Shown here: positions 24,805 through 33,697 of the stretch, piece by piece | Layout: every line of letters begins with the position of its first letter | How positions within the stretch are numbered: the first letter of the stretch is position 1 | Source: Kiritimatiellia bacterium | GTDB taxonomy: Bacteria; Verrucomicrobiota; Kiritimatiellia; RFP12; JAAYLN01 | Reading direction: 5' to 3' | NCBI GenBank assembly: GCA_017962605.1 | Contig: JAGCUY010000180.1 | Location: 1 to 64,000 of the forward strand | DNA: 64,000 bases | Program-made: the position numbers and the translations under genes | Notes under the pieces: generated by a model | Told to the model about the DNA's origin: nothing | Seen by the model: the letters and a program-made list of their open reading frames with translations, nothing else | Databases searched by the model: none

Positions 24805-25823
24805 GGCTGTTCACCAAGGGGGGAAAGGACGAAGTCGAGGCGGGCGTCGATTTCGGCGCGGTCGGAATCGGTGAGCGCAAGGTCGGCGAGAGTCCATCCG
24901 CCGCCGGGTTGCCGGACGCGCGAAAGGGTGTTGGCGAAGATGCCGCGCCGCTTCAGGACGTAGAGGTTCCAGCCGCGCATTTCAGGCGCGGGCAGGGTTT
25001 CCTCAAGATTGCGCAAGTGCATGAAGCGCGCGAAAAGACCGTCCGCCGCCGGATCGCAGGCCACGAGCGCGCGCCAGACAGCAACCATGAGGTCGGCTAA
25101 CATGGGCCGCTGCGAAATCACACCGCGAGTCCCGATGCAGCGGAAGTCGTAGAGCCAGTCGCGCCCGCCCCACCCAGTGAAGACCGTCTTGACGACGGGC
25201 ATCGCTGCGACGAGCGCCCGCTTGCAGGGGACGATCTCAGGGCCGGTTCCCTCGACCTTGAACCAGCCAAAGGTCTCCGGGTGGCGCCGCGCCAAATCGA
25301 CCAGCATCTCTGCCGACGACATTGGCGACTGACCGTTGTAGGCTTGGACGATGATGGGGAGGCTCGTGGCGGCGGCGAGCGCATCGAACTGGCGCACATA
25401 GTCCGCGTCACCCTTCGCGTCGTTGGCAAGGCGGATGAGCAGTGCCGCCGGGAGTCCGGGATGGCGCGCGGCAACCGCCTCGGCGACCGCGACGCGCCGC
25501 TGCATATCGGCTATGTTGCGTCCCGGACAGCATACCGTGAAAAGAATACCACGTCCGTCAAGCGCCGTGGCAACGGCTTCAAGCCCCTTTTCTATCTCCT
25601 CTGGCGAGAGAAGGTTCAGCGCATCGTTGGCGCATGGCCAGATGAGGCCCTGAACGTCACTGTTCGCGACGAACAGCGCCTCACACGCTAGTGTCACGTA
25701 GTCAAGCGAACCGTCCGCCGAATATGGTGTGCAAAGAATGGGGAATACTCCCTCGAGTCTCTGCTCTGGGCAAACATCAGCACCGTGCATATTGGCGTCA
25801 AGGTGTCGGATTTGGGTGTTCAT
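24801..25823 (-). CDS. Dihydrodipicolinate synthase/N-acetylneuraminate lyase family aldolase
   Basis: A 340-residue class I aldolase of the DapA/NanA family. The Schiff-base Lys is in TFGWFKVEG, the conserved Tyr in IIVQAYNGQSP, and the N-terminal strand reads GVFPILCTPY. As it lies in a cluster with a hexosaminidase, symporter and dehydrogenase, a catabolic sugar-acid lyase (for example sialic acid or keto-deoxy sugar) is more likely than lysine synthesis; this is inference. ATG 25823 (MNTQIRHLD) was chosen for its AGGAG; the frame opens ten codons earlier. Confidence 0.82.
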   Translation of the reverse strand: MNTQIRHLDANMHGADVCPEQRLEGVFPILCTPYSADGSLDYVTLACEALFVANSDVQGLIWPCANDALNLLSPEEIEKGLEAVATALDGRGILFTVCCPGRNIADMQRRVAVAEAVAARHPGLPAALLIRLANDAKGDADYVRQFDALAAATSLPIIVQAYNGQSPMSSAEMLVDLARRHPETFGWFKVEGTGPEIVPCKRALVAAMPVVKTVFTGWGGRDWLYDFRCIGTRGVISQRPMLADLMVAVWRALVACDPAADGLFARFMHLRNLEETLPAPEMRGWNLYVLKRRGIFANTLSRVRQPGGGWTLADLALTDSDRAEIDARLDFVLSPLGEQP

Positions 25824-25897
25824 TCGAGAAACATCTCCTCTTATCGCTTCCATTCTTCACGAATGTCTGCACTTCGTGTGGCTGTCGGAGATTGTCC

Positions 25898-28762
25898 TTA
25901 TCGAAATGCGACGCGGATTCCGTCAAGCATGATCCAACCCCAGAAGTAGTCGCGTTTCGCCCGGAAAAGGTCGCCGCACTCGCCGTCCACTTCGGTGTCA
26001 GGTGTCGTGTTCATAACGATGATCTCGTTCTCCCCCGCTTTCAGCAGACCGCCGGGGAGTTCCAGCGCCCATTCGCCGTGCTTGTCCTTGCGCCAGCCCA
26101 CCGGCCCTTCGTAGATGGCCTCGCCATTTACCTTTACCATGATTTGGGCGACTCCCTCCTTGTCGTTGTCTATGCCTTTCAAGTAAAGGGTCGCGCCCGA
26201 TGGCGGCGCCTCTTCAATGTCAAGGTGCGTGATGGCGATGCCATACCCCGACGACTCACGCCGGAGAATGCGAAGGTCATATCCCTCCTTGTTCCGCCAG
26301 AAGCATTTTCTTTCGCGCTCGCCCCCCACCATTCCGCCGACGGGAATCTCAATGCCGTCCTCCGTCTCGCGCTGCAAATTCGGGACATTGCCGGCAAGCG
26401 TCCCCACGGGGTCATTGAGAACCGCCTGTATTTCCGGCGCCTTCGTCCAGTTCTCATAAACGCTGTCGGTCGCCGAAATGTCGAGCATCATTTTGTCGTG
26501 GAACCACTGTCTGGGCGACACCTTGCCCATGTAGAAAGTCCCGTTCGCCCTGCACAGGGCGGCGAATCGTGCGACACGATGCGCCCAGACCTCCACCTCG
26601 GCGGACGACACGTTGCCGTGGCCCCGGTTCACGCCGTCCAGATACGTCCAGTAGTAGGGTATGGCCTGTTTGCGGATTCGCCGCGCAAGGGCCTCGTCGC
26701 CATCCGCCAGCCTCACCGCCTCGTCGAGCAAGGGGAAGGCCCGGTCGGCGAACTCTTTGCTAATTAGCCCAGACCGCCGCTGTTCGGGAAACTGCACCCA
26801 ATCGCGACGCTTCGGCTCCTCCATCGCCAGCCGGAAGAACTCCCGCATCGGTCCCGCCGCCGCGCCGTAGAACCACCCGATGAACTCATCGGCCAACTTC
26901 CGCTCGTCAAGTTCAGGATTAACCTCAATCCTCGCCAGAACATAGAGAATGAGGTCGACGAAACTGCCGGCTTCGTTGATGTAGCCCGCATGGGCGGGCG
27001 TCATGCCGAAGCACCATGTCAGGAAACTGCGGTGCCGGGCGAAGTCCCGCGTGAGCCACACGTCCGCGTCGAATGCTGGCCAGCAGTTCATCCACTGCCC
27101 GCACTGGAAAAAATACCCGATGAGCGACAGGTTCGGGCAGCACTCCCGCCGCCATGCCTCCAGCGCCATTTCTCCGCGTTCGTTCGCGGGATGGGGGATT
27201 ACCATGCAGCTCGGCCAGTATCTTTCGGGATAGACGGCGTATCCGACATTCAGGTTTGGGTGCGCCCTGACCGGGTTTTTCGGCGGTTCGGGCGTATCGA
27301 CGTACGAGTATATCCAGATGACGTTGTCCGGGAACTCCCGCGCCGTCAGTTCTGCAACGCGGTTGGCAAGGCGCACAAGGCCGTCCGAGTCGCTGCCGAG
27401 CGCCTTGCAGCTGTCGCATTTGCAGTTGCGCCCTCCGCCGTCTCCGGGCGCCAGTATCCATACTGGCTGTTCGGGAAGCGCCCGCATCATTTCGCGGTAG
27501 CGTTCGGCGACAAGTTCCGCGAGACCAGGCGCTGTCCAGCAGAAATGTGTGAGGACGCCCGCATGGGCGTTGTCGGTCAGGCGGGTCCCGTCGGCTTGCA
27601 GGGCGAAGTATTCGGGATGCGTCTCGCGAAACTCCGAGACCGGCACGATGCAGCCAAGGGAGTCTTCGTAGAGGACGTCCCTTTCCGGCACCGACCCGAT
27701 TGCGTGGGCGCCGACGAGGCAGTCCCGCGACACCATCCCGCGCAACTCGGCGTTGTATCCGCAACGCCCGTTCCCGGACGCCGTTGGGAAGGCCGTCGCG
27801 GGGAGAACCGTCTCCGCGAAGTCGCATGTCTCAAATGCGTCGCCCGCAAAGGGCTTGAATACGTCAGACCCCAGATAGACGATTCCCAGCCGTTCCAGCG
27901 CCCTCCACGCGCCGCGCTGGACACCGCCCGGAACCGCGCCGGCGAGTCCGAGCCGTCCTCCTCTGGCCGCTGTCGCCCAGCCACCCGTCAGACCCTCGAC
28001 TTTCGCCTGCTCGGCGGCATCCACCACGCCAGCGTCCACGGCCAGCCGTCCGACAAGCACAGCGTTCTCCCCGACCTCACCGGCATTTTCCACCTCGCGG
28101 ATGGGCAGCCATTCGCCGCCAACCGTCCGTAGCGCATAACGGAACATCAGCGCCGCCCGCAAGTCATTCAGGCGATGTCGGGGGGTATCGCTTGCGTAGA
28201 GACAGACCTCCTCCACCCGCGAGCCGTTCACCAACAGCGGCTTGCCGGACTTGTCTTCCGGCGGGACGTCGGTAATCGAAAGTTCCTTCACCTCGATGAA
28301 GCCCTCCCCCGCCGCGCACGAAAGACGAAGCCCTGTGCTGTCCAAACAGTCTATTTGCGTCGCCATCGGCTCCCATGCGAAGCCTGCCCACTCCGCGCTC
28401 GGCGGAATGTCCTTGGACTGGCTCCAGAGCCGAGGGTCGAAGGTGTCCATCGGCTTGGCGCTCAACTTCAGCGTCGCCCGCGCCGTCGAACGGTATTTGA
28501 AAGCGATGCGGTAGCGCGGCCCGCCGGGGAAGGCCGCAATGAAGCGAGCATCGTTCTTGAGGTTGAAGCCGAACGCCGTGGCGGCGTCCGGCTTCGCGTC
28601 AAGGTGGAGAAGCCCCGCTTTCAGCGTCCATGTCCTGTCGCGCTGCGCCCAGCTCATGAACTTCGCCTCGCCGAGTGTGCAACGAGAGGGTTCGGCGGGT
28701 GCCGTGACGGCCGCCAGAATAGTGGCGGCAACGGCCGCGACGGGGAAAGGCAGAGTCTTCAT
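25898..28762 (-). CDS. Secreted DUF4838 protein (glucuronidase-like)
   Basis: A 954-residue protein with a clear signal peptide (residues 1-23, ending APA). The central part matches DUF4838 proteins, which are related to alpha-glucuronidase-type glycoside hydrolases. Diagnostic is the metal-binding-like loop GGGRNCKCDSCKALG followed by DGLVRLANRVAE. The N-terminal ~170 residues and C-terminal ~150 residues look like beta-sandwich carbohydrate-binding domains. It ends GIRVAFR. AAGGAG precedes the ATG. Within the GntR-to-GH20 cluster it is the probable extracytoplasmic enzyme that starts substrate breakdown; the substrate is unknown. Confidence 0.82.
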   Translation of the reverse strand: MKTLPFPVAAVAATILAAVTAPAEPSRCTLGEAKFMSWAQRDRTWTLKAGLLHLDAKPDAATAFGFNLKNDARFIAAFPGGPRYRIAFKYRSTARATLKLSAKPMDTFDPRLWSQSKDIPPSAEWAGFAWEPMATQIDCLDSTGLRLSCAAGEGFIEVKELSITDVPPEDKSGKPLLVNGSRVEEVCLYASDTPRHRLNDLRAALMFRYALRTVGGEWLPIREVENAGEVGENAVLVGRLAVDAGVVDAAEQAKVEGLTGGWATAARGGRLGLAGAVPGGVQRGAWRALERLGIVYLGSDVFKPFAGDAFETCDFAETVLPATAFPTASGNGRCGYNAELRGMVSRDCLVGAHAIGSVPERDVLYEDSLGCIVPVSEFRETHPEYFALQADGTRLTDNAHAGVLTHFCWTAPGLAELVAERYREMMRALPEQPVWILAPGDGGGRNCKCDSCKALGSDSDGLVRLANRVAELTAREFPDNVIWIYSYVDTPEPPKNPVRAHPNLNVGYAVYPERYWPSCMVIPHPANERGEMALEAWRRECCPNLSLIGYFFQCGQWMNCWPAFDADVWLTRDFARHRSFLTWCFGMTPAHAGYINEAGSFVDLILYVLARIEVNPELDERKLADEFIGWFYGAAAGPMREFFRLAMEEPKRRDWVQFPEQRRSGLISKEFADRAFPLLDEAVRLADGDEALARRIRKQAIPYYWTYLDGVNRGHGNVSSAEVEVWAHRVARFAALCRANGTFYMGKVSPRQWFHDKMMLDISATDSVYENWTKAPEIQAVLNDPVGTLAGNVPNLQRETEDGIEIPVGGMVGGERERKCFWRNKEGYDLRILRRESSGYGIAITHLDIEEAPPSGATLYLKGIDNDKEGVAQIMVKVNGEAIYEGPVGWRKDKHGEWALELPGGLLKAGENEIIVMNTTPDTEVDGECGDLFRAKRDYFWGWIMLDGIRVAFR

Positions 28763-28786
28763 GCGCGGGCGCTCCTTCCCTGCCGT

Positions 28787-30817
28787 CTACCTGAACACGA
28801 CAACCGTTCCGTTTTCGGAAGAGAACTCGAAGCAGCCATAGTCCGGCGATCCTCCCGAAATTCGCGGAAGCGCGTTGTTGCGCAGCACCGTCACGCCATA
28901 TTTGCCAGAATCAGCGATTGAATATGTGCCGTCGCCCATGTCGAATGGCCCGGTTTTTGCCCCGTCCCCCATCCAGACACCGGCGACGCCCTTGTTGATG
29001 AACGGCGTGCCTCTCCTGAGACGGCGGTCGGTCGCAAGGTTTTCAAATGGCGGCTCGCCGCCCGGCATCATCGCCTTGTTGTAGTTGCGCAGTGCGGGAA
29101 CCTCAGTCCACCAGTTTGCACGGAACGTGTCCGCGTATGTGTAGGTGATGTTCGTCACGGTGTTCATTGACGGCGGGAACGTGGACTTGCCGCAGTTCGA
29201 CGAAAACACGCACCCCTTCACGAAGAAGTTCGAGACCGTTGCGGCGGAAATCTCCTGCCATTGGTTCTTGTCATGATAGGGGAACAAGACAAAGCTGACG
29301 GTGCTGTCAACACAGTTTGACACGAATGTGCAGTATTCAACCGAAACCGGCGAATTGACGCCTTTCGTTCCTGAGTTGAATGACCCGAAACCGGATGAGG
29401 TTTCGCCGCCGTTGCCGGTGAAATACGAATTCCGCATTACGACGGCACCCTTGTTGTTGCCAGTTCCCGAAACCGAACCAATCGAATAGAACAGGGCGGT
29501 GTTGGAAAGGCAAAACACATCTGTCAGCAGCGCGCCGTCGCAATCCTGTAGGTAGAAACCTCCCCCTTGTCTGGCCTTGTTTGCGGCAATGACGCAGTTG
29601 CTGACGGACACGGAACCGGAATAGATGCCGCCACCTTGCCCTTTTGCCGTGTTCCAATCGCTGTCAACCACCGCGTTGCCTTCGACAATGCTGTCCGCAA
29701 GCGAAGAAACCGTTGAAAGCCGGATTCCGCCGCCAATGCTTTCATTGCTGCCGGAGACGATGCGGTTGCCCGAAAAGCGGGAGTTCTCTATCTCGTAGTT
29801 CGCAACCGTAAGATTTGCCCCTCCGCCATACCCGGCGGCGCTGGCGGGAATTGCTTGAATCGTGTTTCCCGCGAACGTGCAGTTTCTGACAGACAGTCTT
29901 GCCGATGCACCGCCTTCGCCATGGAACCCCGCGCCAGATCTGTTCGCCGTGCAGTTGGTGATGAGGACGTTCTCGAAGGTGTTGTCAACGTATGTCCTCT
30001 TGAACACACCGCCGCCGTAGCCCACGGCAGACGTAGGCGATGCGGCGTTGTTCGACGCCACGCAGTCGATTGCGACGAGTCCGTTGACATTCGCCCTGTT
30101 GAGCCATGCGCCACCGCCCTGAGGATAGGATGGGCTGCGCACGGCACAGTTGCTAACCGCCACGTCGCGGATCGTCATGGTGCCTTCCGCCGACTCGTTG
30201 TACGTGTATCCTGTCATGAATCCCCCGCCATACGCGCCCTTGGCCGCACCCGTTGTCTCTGCCGAACAGTCGGCAAACAGCGTGTCCATGATGGTCGTGT
30301 TCTTCGCGGCGAAGAGTCCTCCGCCCTGGACGTTTGCCGACGACGAAACGGAGTGGCAGTTTCTCACCACGCAGTTCGATACGACATAGTTGTTGCGCGG
30401 CAAGTAAAACCCCGCCGCATAACCATCGGTCGCGTAGCCGTTTGCCACGGTTATTCCATGGAATTGCGTCTCGTATCCCTCGCACTTGATGCAACGCACG
30501 GAGTTTTGCCCGTCGATGACAACGTCCTCAGGGTTCCCGCTCATTGAACGAACCTTGCAATAATTTTGGCCGCCGCGATCACCAAACACAATCGGGGCGT
30601 CAAGTTTATAGACTCCGTTCGATATCCAGAGCGTCGATGGCCATCCATCGACGAGTTTGCCCACGCCAGCCTGAATCGTCTTCATCGGGTTCGCCTGGGA
30701 GCCGTCCCCCGTCTCATCGTTGCCGTATTCGACCGATACATAGACCGTGTTGGCCACGGCTGTAAGCACCGCGGAGCATCCTGCGAGCGCTATCAACATG
30801 TTCCTGATGTAGTTCAT
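28787..30817 (-). CDS. Secreted right-handed parallel beta-helix protein
   Basis: A 676-residue protein with a signal peptide (LIALAGCSAVLTAVA, cleavage after VANA-like site). The mature start, YGNDETGDGSQANPMKTIQA, is the usual opening of pectate-lyase-like/DUF1565 beta helices. The rest consists of repeated Asn/Gly-rich coils such as VSNCVVRNCHS and VSNCVIAANKARQGGGFYL, resembling polymorphic outer-membrane protein repeats. It ends GTVVVFR. It may be a polysaccharide lyase or a surface adhesin. AAGGAAGGA precedes the ATG, and it is the first structural gene after the GntR regulator. Confidence 0.8.
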   Translation of the reverse strand: MNYIRNMLIALAGCSAVLTAVANTVYVSVEYGNDETGDGSQANPMKTIQAGVGKLVDGWPSTLWISNGVYKLDAPIVFGDRGGQNYCKVRSMSGNPEDVVIDGQNSVRCIKCEGYETQFHGITVANGYATDGYAAGFYLPRNNYVVSNCVVRNCHSVSSSANVQGGGLFAAKNTTIMDTLFADCSAETTGAAKGAYGGGFMTGYTYNESAEGTMTIRDVAVSNCAVRSPSYPQGGGAWLNRANVNGLVAIDCVASNNAASPTSAVGYGGGVFKRTYVDNTFENVLITNCTANRSGAGFHGEGGASARLSVRNCTFAGNTIQAIPASAAGYGGGANLTVANYEIENSRFSGNRIVSGSNESIGGGIRLSTVSSLADSIVEGNAVVDSDWNTAKGQGGGIYSGSVSVSNCVIAANKARQGGGFYLQDCDGALLTDVFCLSNTALFYSIGSVSGTGNNKGAVVMRNSYFTGNGGETSSGFGSFNSGTKGVNSPVSVEYCTFVSNCVDSTVSFVLFPYHDKNQWQEISAATVSNFFVKGCVFSSNCGKSTFPPSMNTVTNITYTYADTFRANWWTEVPALRNYNKAMMPGGEPPFENLATDRRLRRGTPFINKGVAGVWMGDGAKTGPFDMGDGTYSIADSGKYGVTVLRNNALPRISGGSPDYGCFEFSSENGTVVVFR

Positions 30818-30881
30818 TGTTTTGTTCCTTCCTTAGTTGTTTTGGTTAAATGGCGCTTTCACGGAAAACACCCGAAAAAAC

Positions 30882-31988
30882 TCACAGAGTCGCCCCCTTC
30901 TGGAATTTCGGCGCGAGGGTGAGGGGGAAGTCGCCAGGGCGGCCTTCAAGTTGCGCCAGGATGGCGTCGGCGACTTTCCCCGCATCGCCTTCGGGGTCCA
31001 TCTCCATCCTGGCGAGTTCCCTTGCGAAAACGGGGCCGTTGCCGAGGTTGGCCCATGTCGCCACGCGAACGACCTCCGGCACTTTGACGCCCGCCGCCGC
31101 AAAGGCCGCAAGCGCGCCCGCGCAGACGTAGTCATCGGAGAAGTAGAGGAGGTCGTGAAGCCACGCGCGTCCCTTCGCCAGCCGCGCCGCGAAAGCGTCA
31201 CGGGCCGCGAATGCAATGGCTTCCGGCGCCTTTCCGCCCGGCGGCACGTCGACGACCCACCGCTCCGCTCGTATGCCAGCCGCCTTCAACGCCGCACCCA
31301 AGTCGTTGAATCGTTCGCATCCGACTTCAAGGACGCTGCGAACGCCCGCACGTCTTGCGGCTTCGGCCAGCTCGCCCGCCGCTGCGGCGCGGTCGTAGCG
31401 AACGTGGCCAACGCAGCCCCGGAGGCTGCATGTCGCCTTGTCGCCCAGCGTGACGAACGGAACGCCGGACTTCATCAGCAGCCTCTCCGCCGGGGGGTTG
31501 TCGAACATAGTGACCGCGAGCGAGACGGGGTGCGTGAGGTGGAGTTCCAGTTCGGCGAGATCGGGCGTTTCGGACGGCTTGGGCAAGACCGTCACCTGCG
31601 TGAAGAGCCATCCCGCCTTGACGAGACGCGCGCGGAGCACGGACGAAAAGACGTTGGCGTAGAAGCCGCGCCCGTCCGAGCGTTGGACGAAGAGGACGCT
31701 GCCGCGCCACAGTTTTTCCTTGCGGCCGAGAACCACGCTGCCCGCGCGGGGCCGGGGGATGATGAAGCCTGAGTCGGTCAGCGACTTCACCGCGGCGCGC
31801 GTGACGATGCGGCTCACGCCCAGCGCTGCGGCCAGGTCGCGCGTCGTCGGGATGACGTCGCCCTCCTTGAAGAAGCCGGAGACGATGCCATCGCGCAGCC
31901 CATCGACGACCTGCGAGACTAGTGTCGCGCGGCTTGATCTGGAGACGGCGAACGGGAGCGTCGGCGTTTTGCTTTTTTCGGTTTTCAT
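30882..31988 (-). CDS. GntR-type regulator with sugar-binding C-terminal domain
   Basis: A 368-residue transcription factor. Residues about 20-85 are a GntR winged helix-turn-helix (VVDGLRDGIVSGFFKEGDVI, TTRDLAAALGVSR). Residues about 95-360 resemble LacI/GalR periplasmic-binding-like sensors, the AraR architecture. It is the likely local repressor of the downstream glycan cluster. The gene has a consensus promoter so close that the transcript would have almost no leader and no Shine-Dalgarno. Confidence 0.8.
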   Translation of the reverse strand: MKTEKSKTPTLPFAVSRSSRATLVSQVVDGLRDGIVSGFFKEGDVIPTTRDLAAALGVSRIVTRAAVKSLTDSGFIIPRPRAGSVVLGRKEKLWRGSVLFVQRSDGRGFYANVFSSVLRARLVKAGWLFTQVTVLPKPSETPDLAELELHLTHPVSLAVTMFDNPPAERLLMKSGVPFVTLGDKATCSLRGCVGHVRYDRAAAAGELAEAARRAGVRSVLEVGCERFNDLGAALKAAGIRAERWVVDVPPGGKAPEAIAFAARDAFAARLAKGRAWLHDLLYFSDDYVCAGALAAFAAAGVKVPEVVRVATWANLGNGPVFARELARMEMDPEGDAGKVADAILAQLEGRPGDFPLTLAPKFQKGATL

Positions 31989-32000
31989 TTTCGGGCCACA

Positions 32001-32029
32001 ATTATACCCAATAGCCCAAACTTTGTCAA
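32001..32029 (-). promoter_or_regulatory. Consensus promoter of the GntR-type regulator
   Basis: On the minus strand: perfect -35 TTGACA (32024-32029), 17-bp spacer, perfect -10 TATAAT (32001-32006). The ATG begins at 31988, so the expected 5' leader is only about 5-7 nt. The spacer contains GGGCTATTGGG, flanked by another GGCCC; these may be operator half-sites. Confidence 0.75.
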
Positions 32030-32084
32030 GCGGGGTTTTCGGGTGTGGAAAAGATTATCATGCTGGTCAAGGCGCTACCGCGCC

Positions 32085-32380
32085 GAGGCAGGGAAACTGC
32101 CGCACCCCCGCTGTGTGGGCCATCGGCCTCGATGGGACGGCATTGATGCAAGCATCATGCGTCCGCATCCATGCCGTGTGGCTTCGCCACGGTGCGCCAG
32201 ACTGGGAATCCGCCTCCGGCGGACTAGAAAATATCTTGGAAGGAGGTCGCAAGCTGTTGAGCCGTGTAGAAGTGGAGAAATGGAGATGTAATTGAACCTC
32301 TACATCTCTACACCTCTACACGGCTTAAAGATATTCCCCTTTTCCAGTTTCCAAGGTTCGGCGCGGTAGCGCCTGGGAGG
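32085..32380. repeat. Long intergenic repeat, copy 1
   Basis: About 296 bp nearly identical to the sequence at 33698-34114. Shared landmarks include GAGGCAGGGAAACTG, GCATTGATGCAAGCATCATG, CAGACTGGGAATCCGCCTCC, a hairpin with arms AGCCGTGTAGA/TCTACACGGCT, CCTTTTCCAGTTT and GGCGCGGTAGCGCCTGGGAGG-type ends. No gene. It abuts the stop of the DUF4143 gene. Confidence 0.85.
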
Positions 32381-32391
32381 GAGGCGGAGGG

Positions 32392-33528
32392 CTAGAAGAG
32401 TTCGCCCGACCATAATCGGGCAATGAACTCCTGCCACGGGAGAATGACTATTCCCTCAACGTCGCGCGGGCGCGGTTCCCTGCAGACAAGAATGCGGTGG
32501 CGGAACTGCCCCTCCTCGCCAATTGCGCGAAGTTCGCGGAGGTCATCCTTCGTCGCGTTGCGCGTGGTCTTGGTTTCAATTGCGACCTCCCCGTTCACAA
32601 CAAAATCCACTTCGAGGTTCGTCCGCGTTCGCCAGTAGGCGATTTCCGCATCGCGGCGAAATGTGTCCGCGTATGAGGATATCTCATGGAGTATCCAGCT
32701 CTCGAAGGCATGGCCGTATTCCGCCGTGCCGGGAACCAGTTCCCTGCGGCCTTGGAGGCGGTGCGCCACACCCGTGTCGAAAAGGTAGAATTTCGCCGTC
32801 TCGACTGTCTTGCGAGAGCGTCCCTTCTGCCATACGGGGACCTCGCGGGCAAGAAGCGTGTCCTTGAGAATCTTGAAATATTCCTGAACGGTGCTGCGCG
32901 CAATCTGAGCGTCAGAGGCAATGGCCTGGTAGTTTATCTGTTCGCCGCTCGACAGTGCGGCGACCTCAAGAAAGCGACTGAAGGCAGGAAGGTTGCGCGT
33001 CGCCCCCTCCTGCATTATCTCCTGCTCAAGATAAAGCGAAACATACCCTGCCAGGTCTTCATCCGGGTCGTCCGAGCCCCAAATGCCTGGGACAAGGCCG
33101 TGACTTAGTGCCTTGTCGAGATTGAAGCGCGTTCCGAGTTCTGATGCGGAAAAAGGGTGCAAATTCCGAATCCGCGCTCGTCCGCCGAGGAGATTGACTC
33201 CGCCTTTGCGCAATTTGCGGGCGCTTGATCCTGTAAGGAGGAAGCGGATGCCTTTTTCCTCAATCAGGCGATGGACTTCATCCAGCAACGAGGGCATCTT
33301 TTGGATTTCGTCTATGACAACGGGGCGGCCGTCGCCGCATGTCTCTTCGATGTAGTTCGAGTTTCGAGCCAGGCGCGTAAAGGTGTCGCCAGAAAGCAGG
33401 TCGAACACATGCGCGTCTGGCAGCGTTTCCCTTACAAGCGAAGTCTTACCGCACTGGCGCGGCCCGAAAAGGAAGCAGGACTTCTTCTGCAAGACGGAGG
33501 CTATGTCTAGTTTCCGAGCGACATACAT
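32392..33528 (-). CDS. AAA/DUF4143 ATPase, intact (locus 4)
   Basis: A 378-residue orphan ATPase. Walker A is FGPRQCGKTSL (about residues 20-30), Walker B RPVVIDEIQ, the sensor-like FLLTGSSARKLR follows, and the DUF4143 half ends with a nuclease-like core (LEVDFVVNGEVAIETK). ATG 33528 (MYVARKLD) follows GGGGTG at good spacing; the 17 upstream codons of the frame run into the promoter. The gene and its upstream repeats sit exactly between two copies of a long intergenic repeat. Role unknown; see the iteron finding. Confidence 0.88.
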   Translation of the reverse strand: MYVARKLDIASVLQKKSCFLFGPRQCGKTSLVRETLPDAHVFDLLSGDTFTRLARNSNYIEETCGDGRPVVIDEIQKMPSLLDEVHRLIEEKGIRFLLTGSSARKLRKGGVNLLGGRARIRNLHPFSASELGTRFNLDKALSHGLVPGIWGSDDPDEDLAGYVSLYLEQEIMQEGATRNLPAFSRFLEVAALSSGEQINYQAIASDAQIARSTVQEYFKILKDTLLAREVPVWQKGRSRKTVETAKFYLFDTGVAHRLQGRRELVPGTAEYGHAFESWILHEISSYADTFRRDAEIAYWRTRTNLEVDFVVNGEVAIETKTTRNATKDDLRELRAIGEEGQFRHRILVCREPRPRDVEGIVILPWQEFIARLWSGELF

Positions 33529-33578
33529 GGTTTCACCCCATTGGGAAAAGGACTTTATTATGATAAAAGATAGCAACA

Positions 33579-33607
33579 AGTTTAGCAGTTGAGAGCCGCT
33601 TTGTCAA
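33579..33607 (-). promoter_or_regulatory. Promoter of DUF4143 locus 4
   Basis: On the minus strand: perfect -35 TTGACA (33602-33607), 17-bp spacer, -10 TAAACT (33579-33584), about 50 bp before the start codon. Confidence 0.65.
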
Positions 33608-33609
33608 TG

Positions 33610-33668
33610 AAAATCGCCAACTATGTCGGCATTTTTGCAACAAAATCGCCAACTCTGTCGGCGATTTT
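33610..33668. repeat. Iteron-like repeats upstream of DUF4143 locus 4
   Basis: Two direct copies of AAAATCGCCAACTNTGTCGG (33610 and 33642, 32 bp apart). Each is also close to a palindrome (AAAATCGCC with GGCGATTTT). They lie immediately upstream of the -35. The motif is unrelated to the repeats at the other ATPase loci. Confidence 0.85.
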
Positions 33669-33697
33669 ACATCAAATGGGGTGGAAGTTTCCTATGA

